DNA from: an uncultured Eubacteriales bacterium
GTDB lineage: Bacteria; Bacillota; Clostridia; Oscillospirales; UBA644
DNA length: 64,000 nucleotides
Reading direction: 5' to 3'
Assembly: GCA_900547165.1 (NCBI GenBank)
Contig: URFZ01000009.1
Location: 15,343 to 79,342 of the forward strand
Part shown: positions 17,741 through 25,248 of the stretch, one piece after another
Layout: the number at the start of each line of letters is the position of its first letter
Numbering within the stretch: the stretch's first letter is position 1
Position numbers and translations under genes: made by a program
Notes under the pieces: model-generated
Told to the model about the DNA's origin: nothing
Database searches by the model: none
The model's input: the letters and a program-made list of their open reading frames with translations, nothing else

Positions 17741-18186
17741 ACGTCGCAGACCAACTTTACGATATAGTATATTATCCCGTAGACAACCGATGCCGCCGTT
17801 CCGTAAACAATAACGGGTCCTGCTATCGAGAACAGTTTGACTCCCGTGCCGAGTATGCTGCCCTCGGATTTAAATTCAAGGGCGGGGGAGACGACCGCGT
17901 TCGCAAATCCCGTTATCGGCACAAGCGTTCCCGCTCCCGCTATACGCGCCAATTTCTGATAAAGCCCGATGCCCGTGAAAAGCGCGCTTAAAAACACGAG
18001 CGTAACGCTTGTCAACGTGGATGCGTCTTCCGCGGAAAATCCCGCAACATTTGCGTAAAGGTCGGTAAGCGTCTGACCGACGCAGCATATCGCCCCTCCT
18101 ATAAGAAAAGCAAAACAGCAATCCTTGAAAATGGGCGAATTTTTTGTTTTGATGTCCGTCAGCCGTGCATAATCGTTTTTGTTCAA
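17737..18186 (-). CDS. spoVAC: Stage V sporulation protein AC (SpoVAC)
   Basis: 149 residues with four to five membrane helices; the CFAFLIGGAICCVGQTLTDL and LVPITGFANAVVSPALE blocks are characteristic. SpoVAC is reported as a mechanosensitive channel component for dipicolinic acid release. First gene of the operon. The only start in frame is TTG 18186, and GGAGG lies just one base upstream, which is unusually tight; a hairpin (ACATCC/GGATGT, 18192-18207) precedes the Shine-Dalgarno. I could not identify a SigG promoter with confidence. Confidence 0.9.
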   Translation of the reverse strand: MNKNDYARLTDIKTKNSPIFKDCCFAFLIGGAICCVGQTLTDLYANVAGFSAEDASTLTSVTLVFLSALFTGIGLYQKLARIAGAGTLVPITGFANAVVSPALEFKSEGSILGTGVKLFSIAGPVIVYGTAASVVYGIIYYIVKLVCDV

Positions 18187-18262
18187 GCCTCCACATCCTT
18201 TCGGATGTATTTTTTCTCATTTTGACGCAAATATACTTTAATTGCATAAAGGCGCAAAAAAA

Positions 18263-18285
18263 GACCGCAGTTTTGAACTGCGGTC
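18263..18285. terminator. Terminator-like hairpin
   Basis: A perfect 10-bp stem GACCGCAGTT/AACTGCGGTC with loop TTG. It lies between spoVAC and the upstream zinc-ribbon gene, both on the minus strand. A near copy occurs at 43243-43271. Confidence 0.6.
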
Positions 18286-18323
18286 AAATTATCTGCTTAA
18301 TATAATCAGTTTGTAAATCGGTT

Positions 18324-19055
18324 TTATTTTGCAAACTTGGCTTTTGCTTCTTCGTCGCCGAGATCGGCAGCCGCCTTGTACCACGCTTTTGCATACTGCG
18401 TGTTTTGCGGGAACGGACGTCCCTGTTCGTATGCAAGACCTATAAAATAAATAAATTTCGGCGCGGAGGGCATATCCTCGTCTCCGTTTGCAAACTTGTT
18501 AAGTTTGGAAAGCATTTTTGCAAGGTCTTTTCTCGAAATCTGTCTGCCGACAAAATCGTATTCTTCGGTCTTCGGCATTTCTTCAAGGTCTTTGAGCAAG
18601 CGTGTAAGCAATGTTACTATCGGGTTTGTTTTCGGCTCGGGCTTGAAAGGACAACCCGGTTTTGCGTATACTTCTTCTGCTTTTTGCTCCGCGATTATCT
18701 TTGCGTCGTCTCCGAAATCCGCGTGCATACACTTGCCGTACAGCGGGCAAAGTTCAAGTGCACGTTTGAAATCTTTGAAAGGCGTGTCCCGTGTATATGC
18801 GTCTATCAGCGCCGCAACGGGACGCCAGCCGAATTCGTTGTAAGATTCTTCTTCCTGCATTTTGCGAACTATCATTTCGCCGATAAAAATATACTCTTCA
18901 AAGTCGCAATCGTTAATGTCCATGTTTTTCAATGTGTTTTGAAGAGAATAGCGACTGCAAACGCCGAATTTTCCCTCCCATTGGTCAGCGCCGCACTTCG
19001 GGCAATGACGCGCCGAACCGAAATATATTCTTCCGCAATCATAACATTTCTGCAT
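18324..19055 (-). CDS. Zinc-ribbon protein with a C-terminal Sel1-like repeat
   Basis: 243 residues. The N-terminus is a four-Cys zinc ribbon (CYDCG...CPKCG). The middle is acidic and helical with further Cys pairs (CPLYGKC). The C-terminus has one clear Sel1/TPR-like unit (IGLAYEQG, then AKAWYKAAADLGDEEAK). Sel1 repeats bind proteins, so an adaptor or regulatory role is possible, but I do not recognise a named family. The frame is open from 19091; I chose ATG 19055 because AAGGGGTG lies just upstream and the ribbon begins there. It has its own promoter. Confidence 0.6.
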   Translation of the reverse strand: MQKCYDCGRIYFGSARHCPKCGADQWEGKFGVCSRYSLQNTLKNMDINDCDFEEYIFIGEMIVRKMQEEESYNEFGWRPVAALIDAYTRDTPFKDFKRALELCPLYGKCMHADFGDDAKIIAEQKAEEVYAKPGCPFKPEPKTNPIVTLLTRLLKDLEEMPKTEEYDFVGRQISRKDLAKMLSKLNKFANGDEDMPSAPKFIYFIGLAYEQGRPFPQNTQYAKAWYKAAADLGDEEAKAKFAK

Positions 19056-19203
19056 TTTTCCGCACCCCTTAATTCCGTAAGACACCGCCACAGGTTTTGC
19101 GGCTCGTCCTTTTTGGTATATCTTATTTTTTCAATGGCGTTTTTATTCGTCTTTCGAACCGAGTGATCAAGCCGTTGGGAACTTCTTTTGTATTCTTTTA
19201 TTT

Positions 19204-19232
19204 ATTATATCACATAAAAAAATGAATTTCAA
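19204..19232 (-). promoter_or_regulatory. SigA promoter of the zinc-ribbon gene
   Basis: Minus strand: -35 TTGAAA (19232-19227), 17-nt spacer, -10 TATAAT (19209-19204). The untranslated leader would be about 140 nt. Confidence 0.7.
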
Positions 19233-19289
19233 TATGCGCGCAAACTTTTTTTTATTAAGATTTTTGCGGAAGATGCTTTGTCAATAAAA

Positions 19290-19319
19290 AAACCGTCCGC
19301 GGAATCCCGCGGACGGTTT
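19290..19319. terminator. Strong terminator after the CBM9-like gene
   Basis: A perfect 13-bp stem (19290-19302 with 19307-19319, loop AATC) flanked by seven A on the left and TTTT on the right, so it works well on the minus strand after the gene ending at 19347. Confidence 0.85.
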
Positions 19320-19346
19320 TATGTAAACAGTTATATCATTTTGTGA

Positions 19347-20708
19347 TTATTGCTGCTTTTTCTTGCCTTTGGATACGACAACCGCAACAACTGCGCCTAT
19401 TGCCGCAACCGCAACAACGATGATAACGATTATCCACCATTTGAAGCCGCCGTTGCTTTCCGCGGGTGCTTCCGTGGTTGTCGCCGCCGAATTGTCGGTG
19501 GTCGAATTATCGGTATTATCTGTTGTGGGATTTTCTTCATTCAGAACAAGTCCCGCATACGCCGCAATAAGAACTTCTTTTGCAGCCTTTGCTTCGTCGG
19601 AAGTATCGTCATCCTTGAACTTCTTCGCTTCTTCAAGAGCCGCGTTAAGGGTCTTTACGGATTCCTGCGTGTAAAGGGAGAGGTCGGTCGCTTCAACCTT
19701 TGCGATGATTTCGGAAAGCTTTTCCGAATCGTCTATCGCCGCAGTCGTCGGATTTTCGTCTCCGTTATCGGGATTTGTGGTCTGGATATTGTCCGGAAGT
19801 TTGCCGCTTGCGTCAGCAAGGTATGCGGTGTTGTACTTCTTGGGCTTTGTGCAGATGTTGTTTCTGTTGGTGCCCGAACCGTTTGTGTAGGTCGCGCTTA
19901 TGTTGAGAAGTTTCTGATATTTCTCTGCCTGTGCGGTGGGTCCTTTGTCTGCAACGAATTTGGAGTGGTTCCAATCGTAGTCAACAAGAAGGAAACCGAT
20001 ACCGAATGCAGTACCTACTTTGCCCTCGATCTGACCTGCGTCAACCTTGAGAGCCTTGAACGGAATGAATGCTTCAAGAGTGTAGCCCGTTACGTCAAAA
20101 CCTCTGTTTTCAAGGTCTTTGCCCGTGGAAGTCTTACCGTTAAGTTTAACGGCGAGTTTAACGCCCGTGCTCTTGTTCATGTCAACCCAGCAGTAATGCT
20201 CGAACCATGTCGGGCCGTCTTCGGGGAAGATAAGGAATCCGTTACCTGATCTTGCGGTATACGGTGCAAACGTATAAACCTGACATTCTTTGCCCGTCAG
20301 TTTTGCTTTGCGCGCGTTTGTCGGGTCAAAGCAAAGCTGAACGCAGTCCATGGCGTTGATTACGTTTGCTCCGACAGGAAATGCGAAAGACTGGGTCTTA
20401 TCTTTGATCTGCCAAAGGAAATAAAGACCGCCTTTGCTGCCTTCCGTCCAAACTACTTTAACGGTTCCGGTCGCGCCATTGGAAGAAGTCTGCGCCCAAC
20501 CGCCGTTTTTCTTAACAGCAGCGGGAGAGATATCTATTGTGAGCGCGTTTTTCCACGCGGCATCACTTGCGCCGCCGTCAACAGTGGGTGCTTTTGTTGC
20601 AAGAGGAATGTTGTACGAGGGGGACGCCGCTTCGGAAGCGAAGACAAACGTAAACAAACTGAATGCAACAGCAACAACCATAACAAGGCTGAGTATTGTT
20701 TTTTTCAT
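19347..20708 (-). CDS. Membrane-anchored surface protein with a CBM9-like domain (paralogue 1)
   Basis: 453 residues. Signal peptide (1-27); a carbohydrate-binding family 9-like, DOMON-related beta-sandwich (about 30-285, with TVDGGASDAAWKNA at its start); a helical FIVAR-like spacer (about 325-385, SLYTQESVKTLNAALEEAK); a Thr/Asn-rich stalk; and a C-terminal membrane helix with a GKKKQQ basic end. That places the sugar-binding domain outside, tethered to the membrane. It shares long blocks with the next gene (FAPYTARSGNGF versus FDPYTSRSGNGF; GIGFLLVDYDWNHS versus GIGFLLVDYDFNYS). ATG 20708 follows AAAGGTGG. CBM9 domains often bind glycan ends; the ligand is unknown. Confidence 0.75.
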   Translation of the reverse strand: MKKTILSLVMVVAVAFSLFTFVFASEAASPSYNIPLATKAPTVDGGASDAAWKNALTIDISPAAVKKNGGWAQTSSNGATGTVKVVWTEGSKGGLYFLWQIKDKTQSFAFPVGANVINAMDCVQLCFDPTNARKAKLTGKECQVYTFAPYTARSGNGFLIFPEDGPTWFEHYCWVDMNKSTGVKLAVKLNGKTSTGKDLENRGFDVTGYTLEAFIPFKALKVDAGQIEGKVGTAFGIGFLLVDYDWNHSKFVADKGPTAQAEKYQKLLNISATYTNGSGTNRNNICTKPKKYNTAYLADASGKLPDNIQTTNPDNGDENPTTAAIDDSEKLSEIIAKVEATDLSLYTQESVKTLNAALEEAKKFKDDDTSDEAKAAKEVLIAAYAGLVLNEENPTTDNTDNSTTDNSAATTTEAPAESNGGFKWWIIVIIVVAVAAIGAVVAVVVSKGKKKQQ

Positions 20709-20740
20709 GTGGTTTACCACCTTTCTAAAATTACAAATAT

Positions 20741-20769
20741 AATATAGCAAAAAAGTGTACGAATGTAAA
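20741..20769 (-). promoter_or_regulatory. Promoter of CBM9-like paralogue 1
   Basis: Minus strand: -35 TTTACA (20769-20764), 17-nt spacer, -10 TATATT (20746-20741). The -35 hexamer and spacing equal those of paralogue 2. Confidence 0.65.
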
Positions 20770-20844
20770 GCCTTTTTGCCGATAAATAACAGATAAATTA
20801 CACATTATTCGTTTTTATGGTATTTTCAACAATAACCGAACGAA

Positions 20845-22407
20845 TTATTTGTTGACTTTGTTTTCTCCGTCGGTTTTTGTCTTTTTCGAGGAACGTTTTA
20901 CAAGAGCCATAACTATGAATACTAAAATCAGCGCAAAGAGTGTTCCCGATCCCGCGACAACGACTACCACAATATATTCTCTTGTTCCGTATTCCGCCGA
21001 AGTCTGCGGCACCTCGGATTCCGGCAACGCTTTTATCGCGTCGCTCAATGCATTGTATGCGTTCTGTATCTGACTTTTGCTCGGATTCGAACTTGAAAGC
21101 AGCGCGGTTGCTTCTTCAACGTATTTGTTCACATCAGCGAGTTGGTCTTCCGAATACTTATCTTTCAGATTCTTTGTACTGTTTATCAGTTCGGTCAGCT
21201 TCGCCATTTCGTCCGTTGTGTCCGTTTGCTGTGAGGACGAATCAAGGTCGTAACGCAGCTTCAGTCCTCGTATGGCTGCGATAAGCTCATCTTTGACTTC
21301 TTCCTCTGTTTTTGAGGATTTTCCGTTTATGTAATCTTTTGCTTCCTGAAATGCCTTGCTGTAAATTTCCCATGTTTCGGGGGTGTAATCCGCGTTGTTG
21401 AGTTGATCGTCCTTTTTTAATATCTCTTCGAGCGTTTCATTGGGCGTGGCAACCACGTCGTCGGGTTTTTCCGTCGAATTGTCATCTGTTTCCGATGTCG
21501 TGGCACCCGAAAAATCAGCCAAAATAATTGTATTGTAATTTCTCGGATATGCGCAGATGTTCTCGTTTGTGGTTCTCGTTCCGTTAGAAAAGTCTGTTGT
21601 CACGTTTACCAGAGTCTGATACTCCGAGGTGTCTTTGAGCGCGTTCTTTTTATAATCCGATATATATTCCGAATAGTTGAAGTCGTAATCGACAAGCAAA
21701 AAGCCTATTCCGAGTTTTGTGCCTATCTTCGCTTCGGGTCTGCCCGTCAGTATCGTCAGCGCTTTCCATGGCAGATATGCCTCGATATCGTAGCCCTTCA
21801 CTAACCATCTGCGTCCGCCGTCCTCGTCCTTTTCTGCGTTGAGCTTTGAAGAAACGCGAACCCCGAGCGACTCATTTCTTCCCACCCAGTATATATGCTC
21901 GTACCACGTCGCGCCGTCTTCGGGGTATACCTCAAACCCGTTTCCGGATCTGGATGTATAAGGGTCGAACGTATATATCATTACCGAATCTCTTGCTTTC
22001 GCTCTGCGCTGATACATCGGATCGATAACAAGCTGAACCGAATCCATCGCGTTGGGGTACGGCGAATCCTTGTCAAGCGCAAACGACTGCGTCTCGTCCG
22101 TGACGCTCCACGAGATATAGAGTCCGCCGTGCGTTTTGTCGTCGCTCCATAAAAGCTTTACTGTCGCTTTTGCGTCGCTTGCCCCAAACGGGTTCATCGC
22201 CCATCCGTTTGCCGCCTTTGCGTTCAGGGAATCAAGTTCTATTGTCAGAGCATCATTCCATTCGATTTCGGTTATGTTGCCGTCTATCGTCGGAACGGTT
22301 TTTGCTTTCGGACAATAGTATACGTTTGATTTCGCCGCGGAAGAACCGAACGCAAACAGCGATAAAACAGTTGCCGCACATATTATAAATGCAGATATCT
22401 TTCGCAA
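20845..22407 (-). CDS. Membrane-anchored surface protein with a CBM9-like domain (paralogue 2)
   Basis: 520 residues with the same layout as its downstream neighbour: signal peptide (1-24), CBM9/DOMON-like domain (about 28-300), then two helical FIVAR-like units (about 325-395 and 405-465), a C-terminal membrane helix and a Lys-rich cytoplasmic tail. The extra FIVAR-like unit makes the stalk longer. The start is TTG 22407 with AAGGAG upstream. Its promoter overlaps a 10-bp inverted repeat that looks like an operator. The two genes lie head to tail, 136 bp apart, each with its own promoter, so they arose by duplication and can be expressed separately. Function inferred: surface glycan binding. 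Confidence 0.75.
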   Translation of the reverse strand: MRKISAFIICAATVLSLFAFGSSAAKSNVYYCPKAKTVPTIDGNITEIEWNDALTIELDSLNAKAANGWAMNPFGASDAKATVKLLWSDDKTHGGLYISWSVTDETQSFALDKDSPYPNAMDSVQLVIDPMYQRRAKARDSVMIYTFDPYTSRSGNGFEVYPEDGATWYEHIYWVGRNESLGVRVSSKLNAEKDEDGGRRWLVKGYDIEAYLPWKALTILTGRPEAKIGTKLGIGFLLVDYDFNYSEYISDYKKNALKDTSEYQTLVNVTTDFSNGTRTTNENICAYPRNYNTIILADFSGATTSETDDNSTEKPDDVVATPNETLEEILKKDDQLNNADYTPETWEIYSKAFQEAKDYINGKSSKTEEEVKDELIAAIRGLKLRYDLDSSSQQTDTTDEMAKLTELINSTKNLKDKYSEDQLADVNKYVEEATALLSSSNPSKSQIQNAYNALSDAIKALPESEVPQTSAEYGTREYIVVVVVAGSGTLFALILVFIVMALVKRSSKKTKTDGENKVNK

Positions 22408-22438
22408 AACAAAGACTCCTTAATGTTTTCTTATATAT

Positions 22439-22467
22439 ATTTTATCAGAAAAAGCGTCCGATGTAAA
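22439..22467 (-). promoter_or_regulatory. Promoter of CBM9-like paralogue 2
   Basis: Minus strand: -35 TTTACA (22467-22462), 17-nt spacer, -10 TAAAAT (22444-22439). Confidence 0.7.
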
Positions 22468-22488
22468 TAGGCAATAAGTACATCGGAC
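22456..22488. promoter_or_regulatory. Operator-like inverted repeat over the -35 box
   Basis: Perfect 10-bp arms GTCCGATGTA (22456-22465) and TACATCGGAC (22479-22488) with 13 bases between. The left arm overlaps the -35 hexamer of the paralogue 2 promoter. A protein bound here would block RNA polymerase. The regulator is not in view. Confidence 0.6.
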
Positions 22489-22586
22489 AAACAAATTGGT
22501 TATATTTTTTTGAACAATCGGTTACGGTATAGTGCAATTTGCACATACCGCCGGTTCGTCTTTTTTGTTTCGGAATTATTCCGTTT

Positions 22587-22940
22587 TTATTGTATGTCAA
22601 GCCCAAAACTTACCGAAAGCGCATGATCCACCTCGTTCATTGCCGTTGTGTCGAGATGTCCCATTTTTTCGCGCAGTCTTCGCTTATCGAGCGTTCTGAC
22701 CTGCTCCAAAAGAATAACGGAGTCTCTGCTGAGTCCGTAGTCCGCCGCATCGACCCTTATATGCGTCGGAAGTTCCGTCTTGCCGAGCTTTGAAGTTATC
22801 GCCGCCGCGATGACCGTCGGACTGTGCTTGTTGCCGAGGTCGTTCTGCACTATCAAAACCGGTCGGACGCCGCCTTGCTCCGAGCCGACAACGGGGCTGA
22901 GGTCCGCATAATATATGTCCCCGCGTTTTATCTGCGTCAA
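22587..22940 (-). CDS. ndoA: MazF/PemK-type endoribonuclease (NdoA/EndoA)
   Basis: 117 residues of the MazF fold: RGDIYYADLSPVVGSEQGG with the conserved Arg near the N-terminus, RPVLIVQND and the PTVIAAAITSK strand. Family members cut mRNA at short specific sequences and are usually held in check by an antitoxin. No antitoxin gene lies beside it. The only start in frame is TTG 22940. The better-placed GTG at 22950, with GGAGG upstream, is out of frame by one base because of a run of six A (22942-22947); five A would join it to this frame. The start is therefore uncertain. Confidence 0.88.
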   Translation of the reverse strand: MTQIKRGDIYYADLSPVVGSEQGGVRPVLIVQNDLGNKHSPTVIAAAITSKLGKTELPTHIRVDAADYGLSRDSVILLEQVRTLDKRRLREKMGHLDTTAMNEVDHALSVSFGLDIQ

Positions 22941-23180
22941 GTTTTTTCACTCTCCCTCCGTGTTGTTTTCAACACTATTTTTGCACATTGTACTCCGATT
23001 TAAACATCTTTATTATATAATATGTTTTTTTCTTTTTCGGAGTTCTGCTTTTGAACGAAGTCTGCCGTAAAAAGGAAAGAGTAAATCCATCGTGACACGA
23101 AAATCCGTTTTTGCATAGTATGAAACTGAGGACGGCGGAAAACGCCTGCCGACCGAAAAATACATAAGGAGGTCAATGGA

Positions 23181-23300
23181 ATGTTCCGCAATAATTATTA
23201 TTTCTGGACGCTTATAATCGCGGCGCTTATAATTTTCTGCGTCAACACCGACAGCTGCGGCTGCAATACCTGCAATTCCTGCAACGATTCCTGCTGCTGA
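23181..23300 (+). CDS. 39-residue membrane micropeptide with a Cys-rich tail
   Basis: A small gene below common length cut-offs. ATG 23181 follows a perfect AAGGAGG eight bases upstream. The peptide has MFRNNYYFW, a hydrophobic helix (about 8-21, LIIAALIIFCV), and a tail with seven Cys ending CNSCNDSCC, plus one Cys in the helix. The stop is followed at once by a strong terminator, which supports a real transcription unit. It may bind metal, carry disulfides or be lipid-modified, and could be a spore or envelope peptide. I do not recognise a family. No clear promoter; a weak candidate (TTGTAC, 17 nt, TATTAT) lies at 22988-23016. Confidence 0.65.
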   Translation: MFRNNYYFWTLIIAALIIFCVNTDSCGCNTCNSCNDSCC

Positions 23301-23307
23301 AACCGAA

Positions 23308-23350
23308 AAAGGACATTGCCCGAAGATACTGTCTTCGGGCAATGTCCTTT
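23308..23350. terminator. Bidirectional terminator
   Basis: A perfect 19-bp inverted repeat (23308-23326 with 23332-23350, loop TACTG) flanked by A-rich and T-rich sequence, between the micropeptide gene and the convergent tsaD gene. Confidence 0.9.
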
Positions 23351-23367
23351 TATGAATGTTGTTTGAT

Positions 23368-24378
23368 TCAAAACGGGTTTTCTTCTATCGACATATTCGC
23401 GTAAGCGTTCATTGTCTCGTCCGCCGTGTGACCCGCAAGAAATTCATAATATCCCTGTGAGGCTATCATTGCGGCGTTGTCTCCGCAGTAGCGCAAGTCC
23501 GGCATGAAAAGTTGAACTCCTTTTTCTTTATATTCTTTTTCGAGACGTTTTCTCAAGGTTCCGTTTGCGGCAACGCCTCCCGCAAGCACAAGTTTTTTGT
23601 TGAACCGCGCCGCCGCCTTTGTCGCGTTGTCCGCCAGCACTTCCGTGACCGCCGCCGAAAACGAAGCCGCCACATCGGGAATGTTTATTTCCGTTCCCGT
23701 CTGCTGTGCGTTGTGAACATAATTTATTACCGCGGTTTTTATGCCGCTGAAACTGAAATCGAACTCGTTGTCCGCAAAGTGTGTGCGGGGAAATCTTATC
23801 GCGCTCGGATTTCCTGTCGCCGCCGCTTTTTCGACTTTAGGACCTCCCGGATAACCGAGCCCGATAACTCTTGCAACTTTGTCAAAACTCTCTCCCGCCG
23901 CATCGTCGCGTGTTTTGCCCACTACCGTGAAAGTGGTGTGATTTCCCACATTGACTATATGAGAGTGACCGCCGGAGACCACCAACGCGGTGAACGGTGG
24001 AGTAAGAGTGGGGTCTGTCAGATAATTCGCGGCGACATGCCCCCTTAAATGGTGAACGGGAACAAGCGGCTTGCCTGCGGCGAAAGCAAGGCTCTTGCCG
24101 AAGTTGACTCCGACCAGCAACGCACCGATAAGTCCGGGTGCGTAAGTGACAGCAACGGCGTCGATGTTTTGAATGCCGCCGACGGGTTCAAGCGCTTTTC
24201 TCACAAGCGAGGAAATCGCCTCGACATGGCAGCGTGATGCTATCTCGGGCACAACGCCGCCGTAAAGCGTATGTATGTCTATCTGCGAAACAACTTCGTT
24301 CGAGATGACTTTTGTTCCGTTTTCAACGACTGCCGCAGCCGTTTCGTCGCATGAACTCTCAATTCCCAAGACAAGCAT
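23368..24378 (-). CDS. tsaD: tRNA threonylcarbamoyladenosine transferase TsaD
   Basis: 336 residues, full length. It transfers threonylcarbamoyl to A37 of ANN-decoding tRNAs, together with TsaB and TsaE. Seen: GIESSCDETAAAVVENG at the N-terminus (ASKHA phosphate loop), PVHHLRGHVAAN with the metal-binding His pair, ALVVSGGHSHI and LAGGVAANGTLR. It overlaps the end of rimI by 20 bases, the usual rimI-tsaD coupling. TsaB and TsaE are not in this window. It is the last gene of the polA operon. Confidence 0.96.
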   Translation of the reverse strand: MLVLGIESSCDETAAAVVENGTKVISNEVVSQIDIHTLYGGVVPEIASRCHVEAISSLVRKALEPVGGIQNIDAVAVTYAPGLIGALLVGVNFGKSLAFAAGKPLVPVHHLRGHVAANYLTDPTLTPPFTALVVSGGHSHIVNVGNHTTFTVVGKTRDDAAGESFDKVARVIGLGYPGGPKVEKAAATGNPSAIRFPRTHFADNEFDFSFSGIKTAVINYVHNAQQTGTEINIPDVAASFSAAVTEVLADNATKAAARFNKKLVLAGGVAANGTLRKRLEKEYKEKGVQLFMPDLRYCGDNAAMIASQGYYEFLAGHTADETMNAYANMSIEENPF

Positions 24379-24835
24379 TTTTCTGTAACTCCGTTATCAT
24401 TTCCAGCCCGTCTTCAACGGGCTTATCGTATAGTTTTTTTCTTGTTCCGACCGCTGTGAAACCGAGTTTTTCATACAGCGCCTTTGCCGCATTGTTTGAT
24501 ACTCTGACTTCGAGCGATACAGTTTCGATTCCCTCGTTCTTTTTCTCCGAGAGAATGTGTTTCAGCAATTCGGTCGCGTAGCCCATTCTTTTTTCGGAGG
24601 ATGCGACCGAATTTATCTGCATTTCGGGAAAAACTCCTGCCGTCGCAACATGGCAGACGACTTTTTCGCCTTTTTCGTAAACATAAAGTCCGAAATGCGG
24701 GGAAGAAAGCGAGGATTTTATGCAGCTTTCGCTCATCGGCTCCGAAAAATTTTCCGCTTCGGCTTTTGCAACCTGTTTTATCGCGGGGTCGTTTGCTTCC
24801 GTTATTCTTCGAGTCCGAGTCGCTTTTTCAGACAT
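24359..24835 (-). CDS. rimI: Ribosomal-protein S18 alanine N-acetyltransferase-like (RimI)
   Basis: 158 residues of GNAT fold. The acetyl-CoA loop is SSEKRMGYATELLKHI, followed by SLEVRVSNNAAKALYEKLGF typical of RimI. RimI acetylates the N-terminal Ala of S18 and can act on other N-termini. Its position beside tsaD supports this name. ATG 24835 is chosen because AAAGGAT lies upstream; an earlier ATG (24856) lacks one. With this start the gene overlaps the ywlE 3' end by 34 bases in another frame. Confidence 0.85.
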   Translation of the reverse strand: MSEKATRTRRITEANDPAIKQVAKAEAENFSEPMSESCIKSSLSSPHFGLYVYEKGEKVVCHVATAGVFPEMQINSVASSEKRMGYATELLKHILSEKKNEGIETVSLEVRVSNNAAKALYEKLGFTAVGTRKKLYDKPVEDGLEMITELQKNACLGN

Positions 24836-25233
24836 TCGTTTATCCTTTCGGCACATTTTTCATAGACTTCTTCATCTCCGCCGTATGGGTCGGGAACGTC
24901 TTTTCCGTCGGGGTCGAACAATTCCGCTTTTTCCGAAAGCTCGGGGCGGCTGAGTACAAGCAGCTTTAAGTGGTCTGCCGTCATCGCATATATTTTGTCG
25001 GCTTCGGAAACGGCTTTGAGCGTAAGCGGCGTCGATATATGCGCGTCAAGTGTTGCTCCGTATTTTTCGACCGCGCGTTTTGCGTTTTCGCTTGCCGGCG
25101 AATGTCCGTCCGCAAACAGTCCTGCGCTGTCAACTTCAAAGTCAAGCCCGTTGTCTTTTATCATCTTTTCCGCAAGCGCCTGTGCCATCGCGCTTCGGCA
25201 GGTGTTGCCCGTACAAACAAAGAGCAGTTTCAT
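24802..25233 (-). CDS. ywlE: Low-molecular-weight phosphatase, YwlE-like (protein arginine phosphatase)
   Basis: 143 residues. The P-loop is VCTGNTCRSAMAQ, with catalytic Cys and Arg in CX5R, and the general acid Asp sits in PDPYGGDEEVY. A Thr after the catalytic Cys (CTGNTCR) is the mark of YwlE-type arginine phosphatases, which undo McsB arginine phosphorylation, rather than tyrosine phosphatases; this assignment is by motif. McsB/ClpC are not in the window. The gene starts 15 bp after polA and overlaps rimI. Confidence 0.82.
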   Translation of the reverse strand: MKLLFVCTGNTCRSAMAQALAEKMIKDNGLDFEVDSAGLFADGHSPASENAKRAVEKYGATLDAHISTPLTLKAVSEADKIYAMTADHLKLLVLSRPELSEKAELFDPDGKDVPDPYGGDEEVYEKCAERINECLKKRLGLEE

Positions 25234-25248
25234 TTTTTACATCTCCGA

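Noticed and set aside
22684..22950. 88-residue frame starting at GTG 22950, considered as a MazE-like antitoxin
   Set aside because: It overlaps most of mazF in another frame, is rich in Arg/Gly and resembles no antitoxin. Its good RBS is better explained as the true toxin start with a homopolymer shift.
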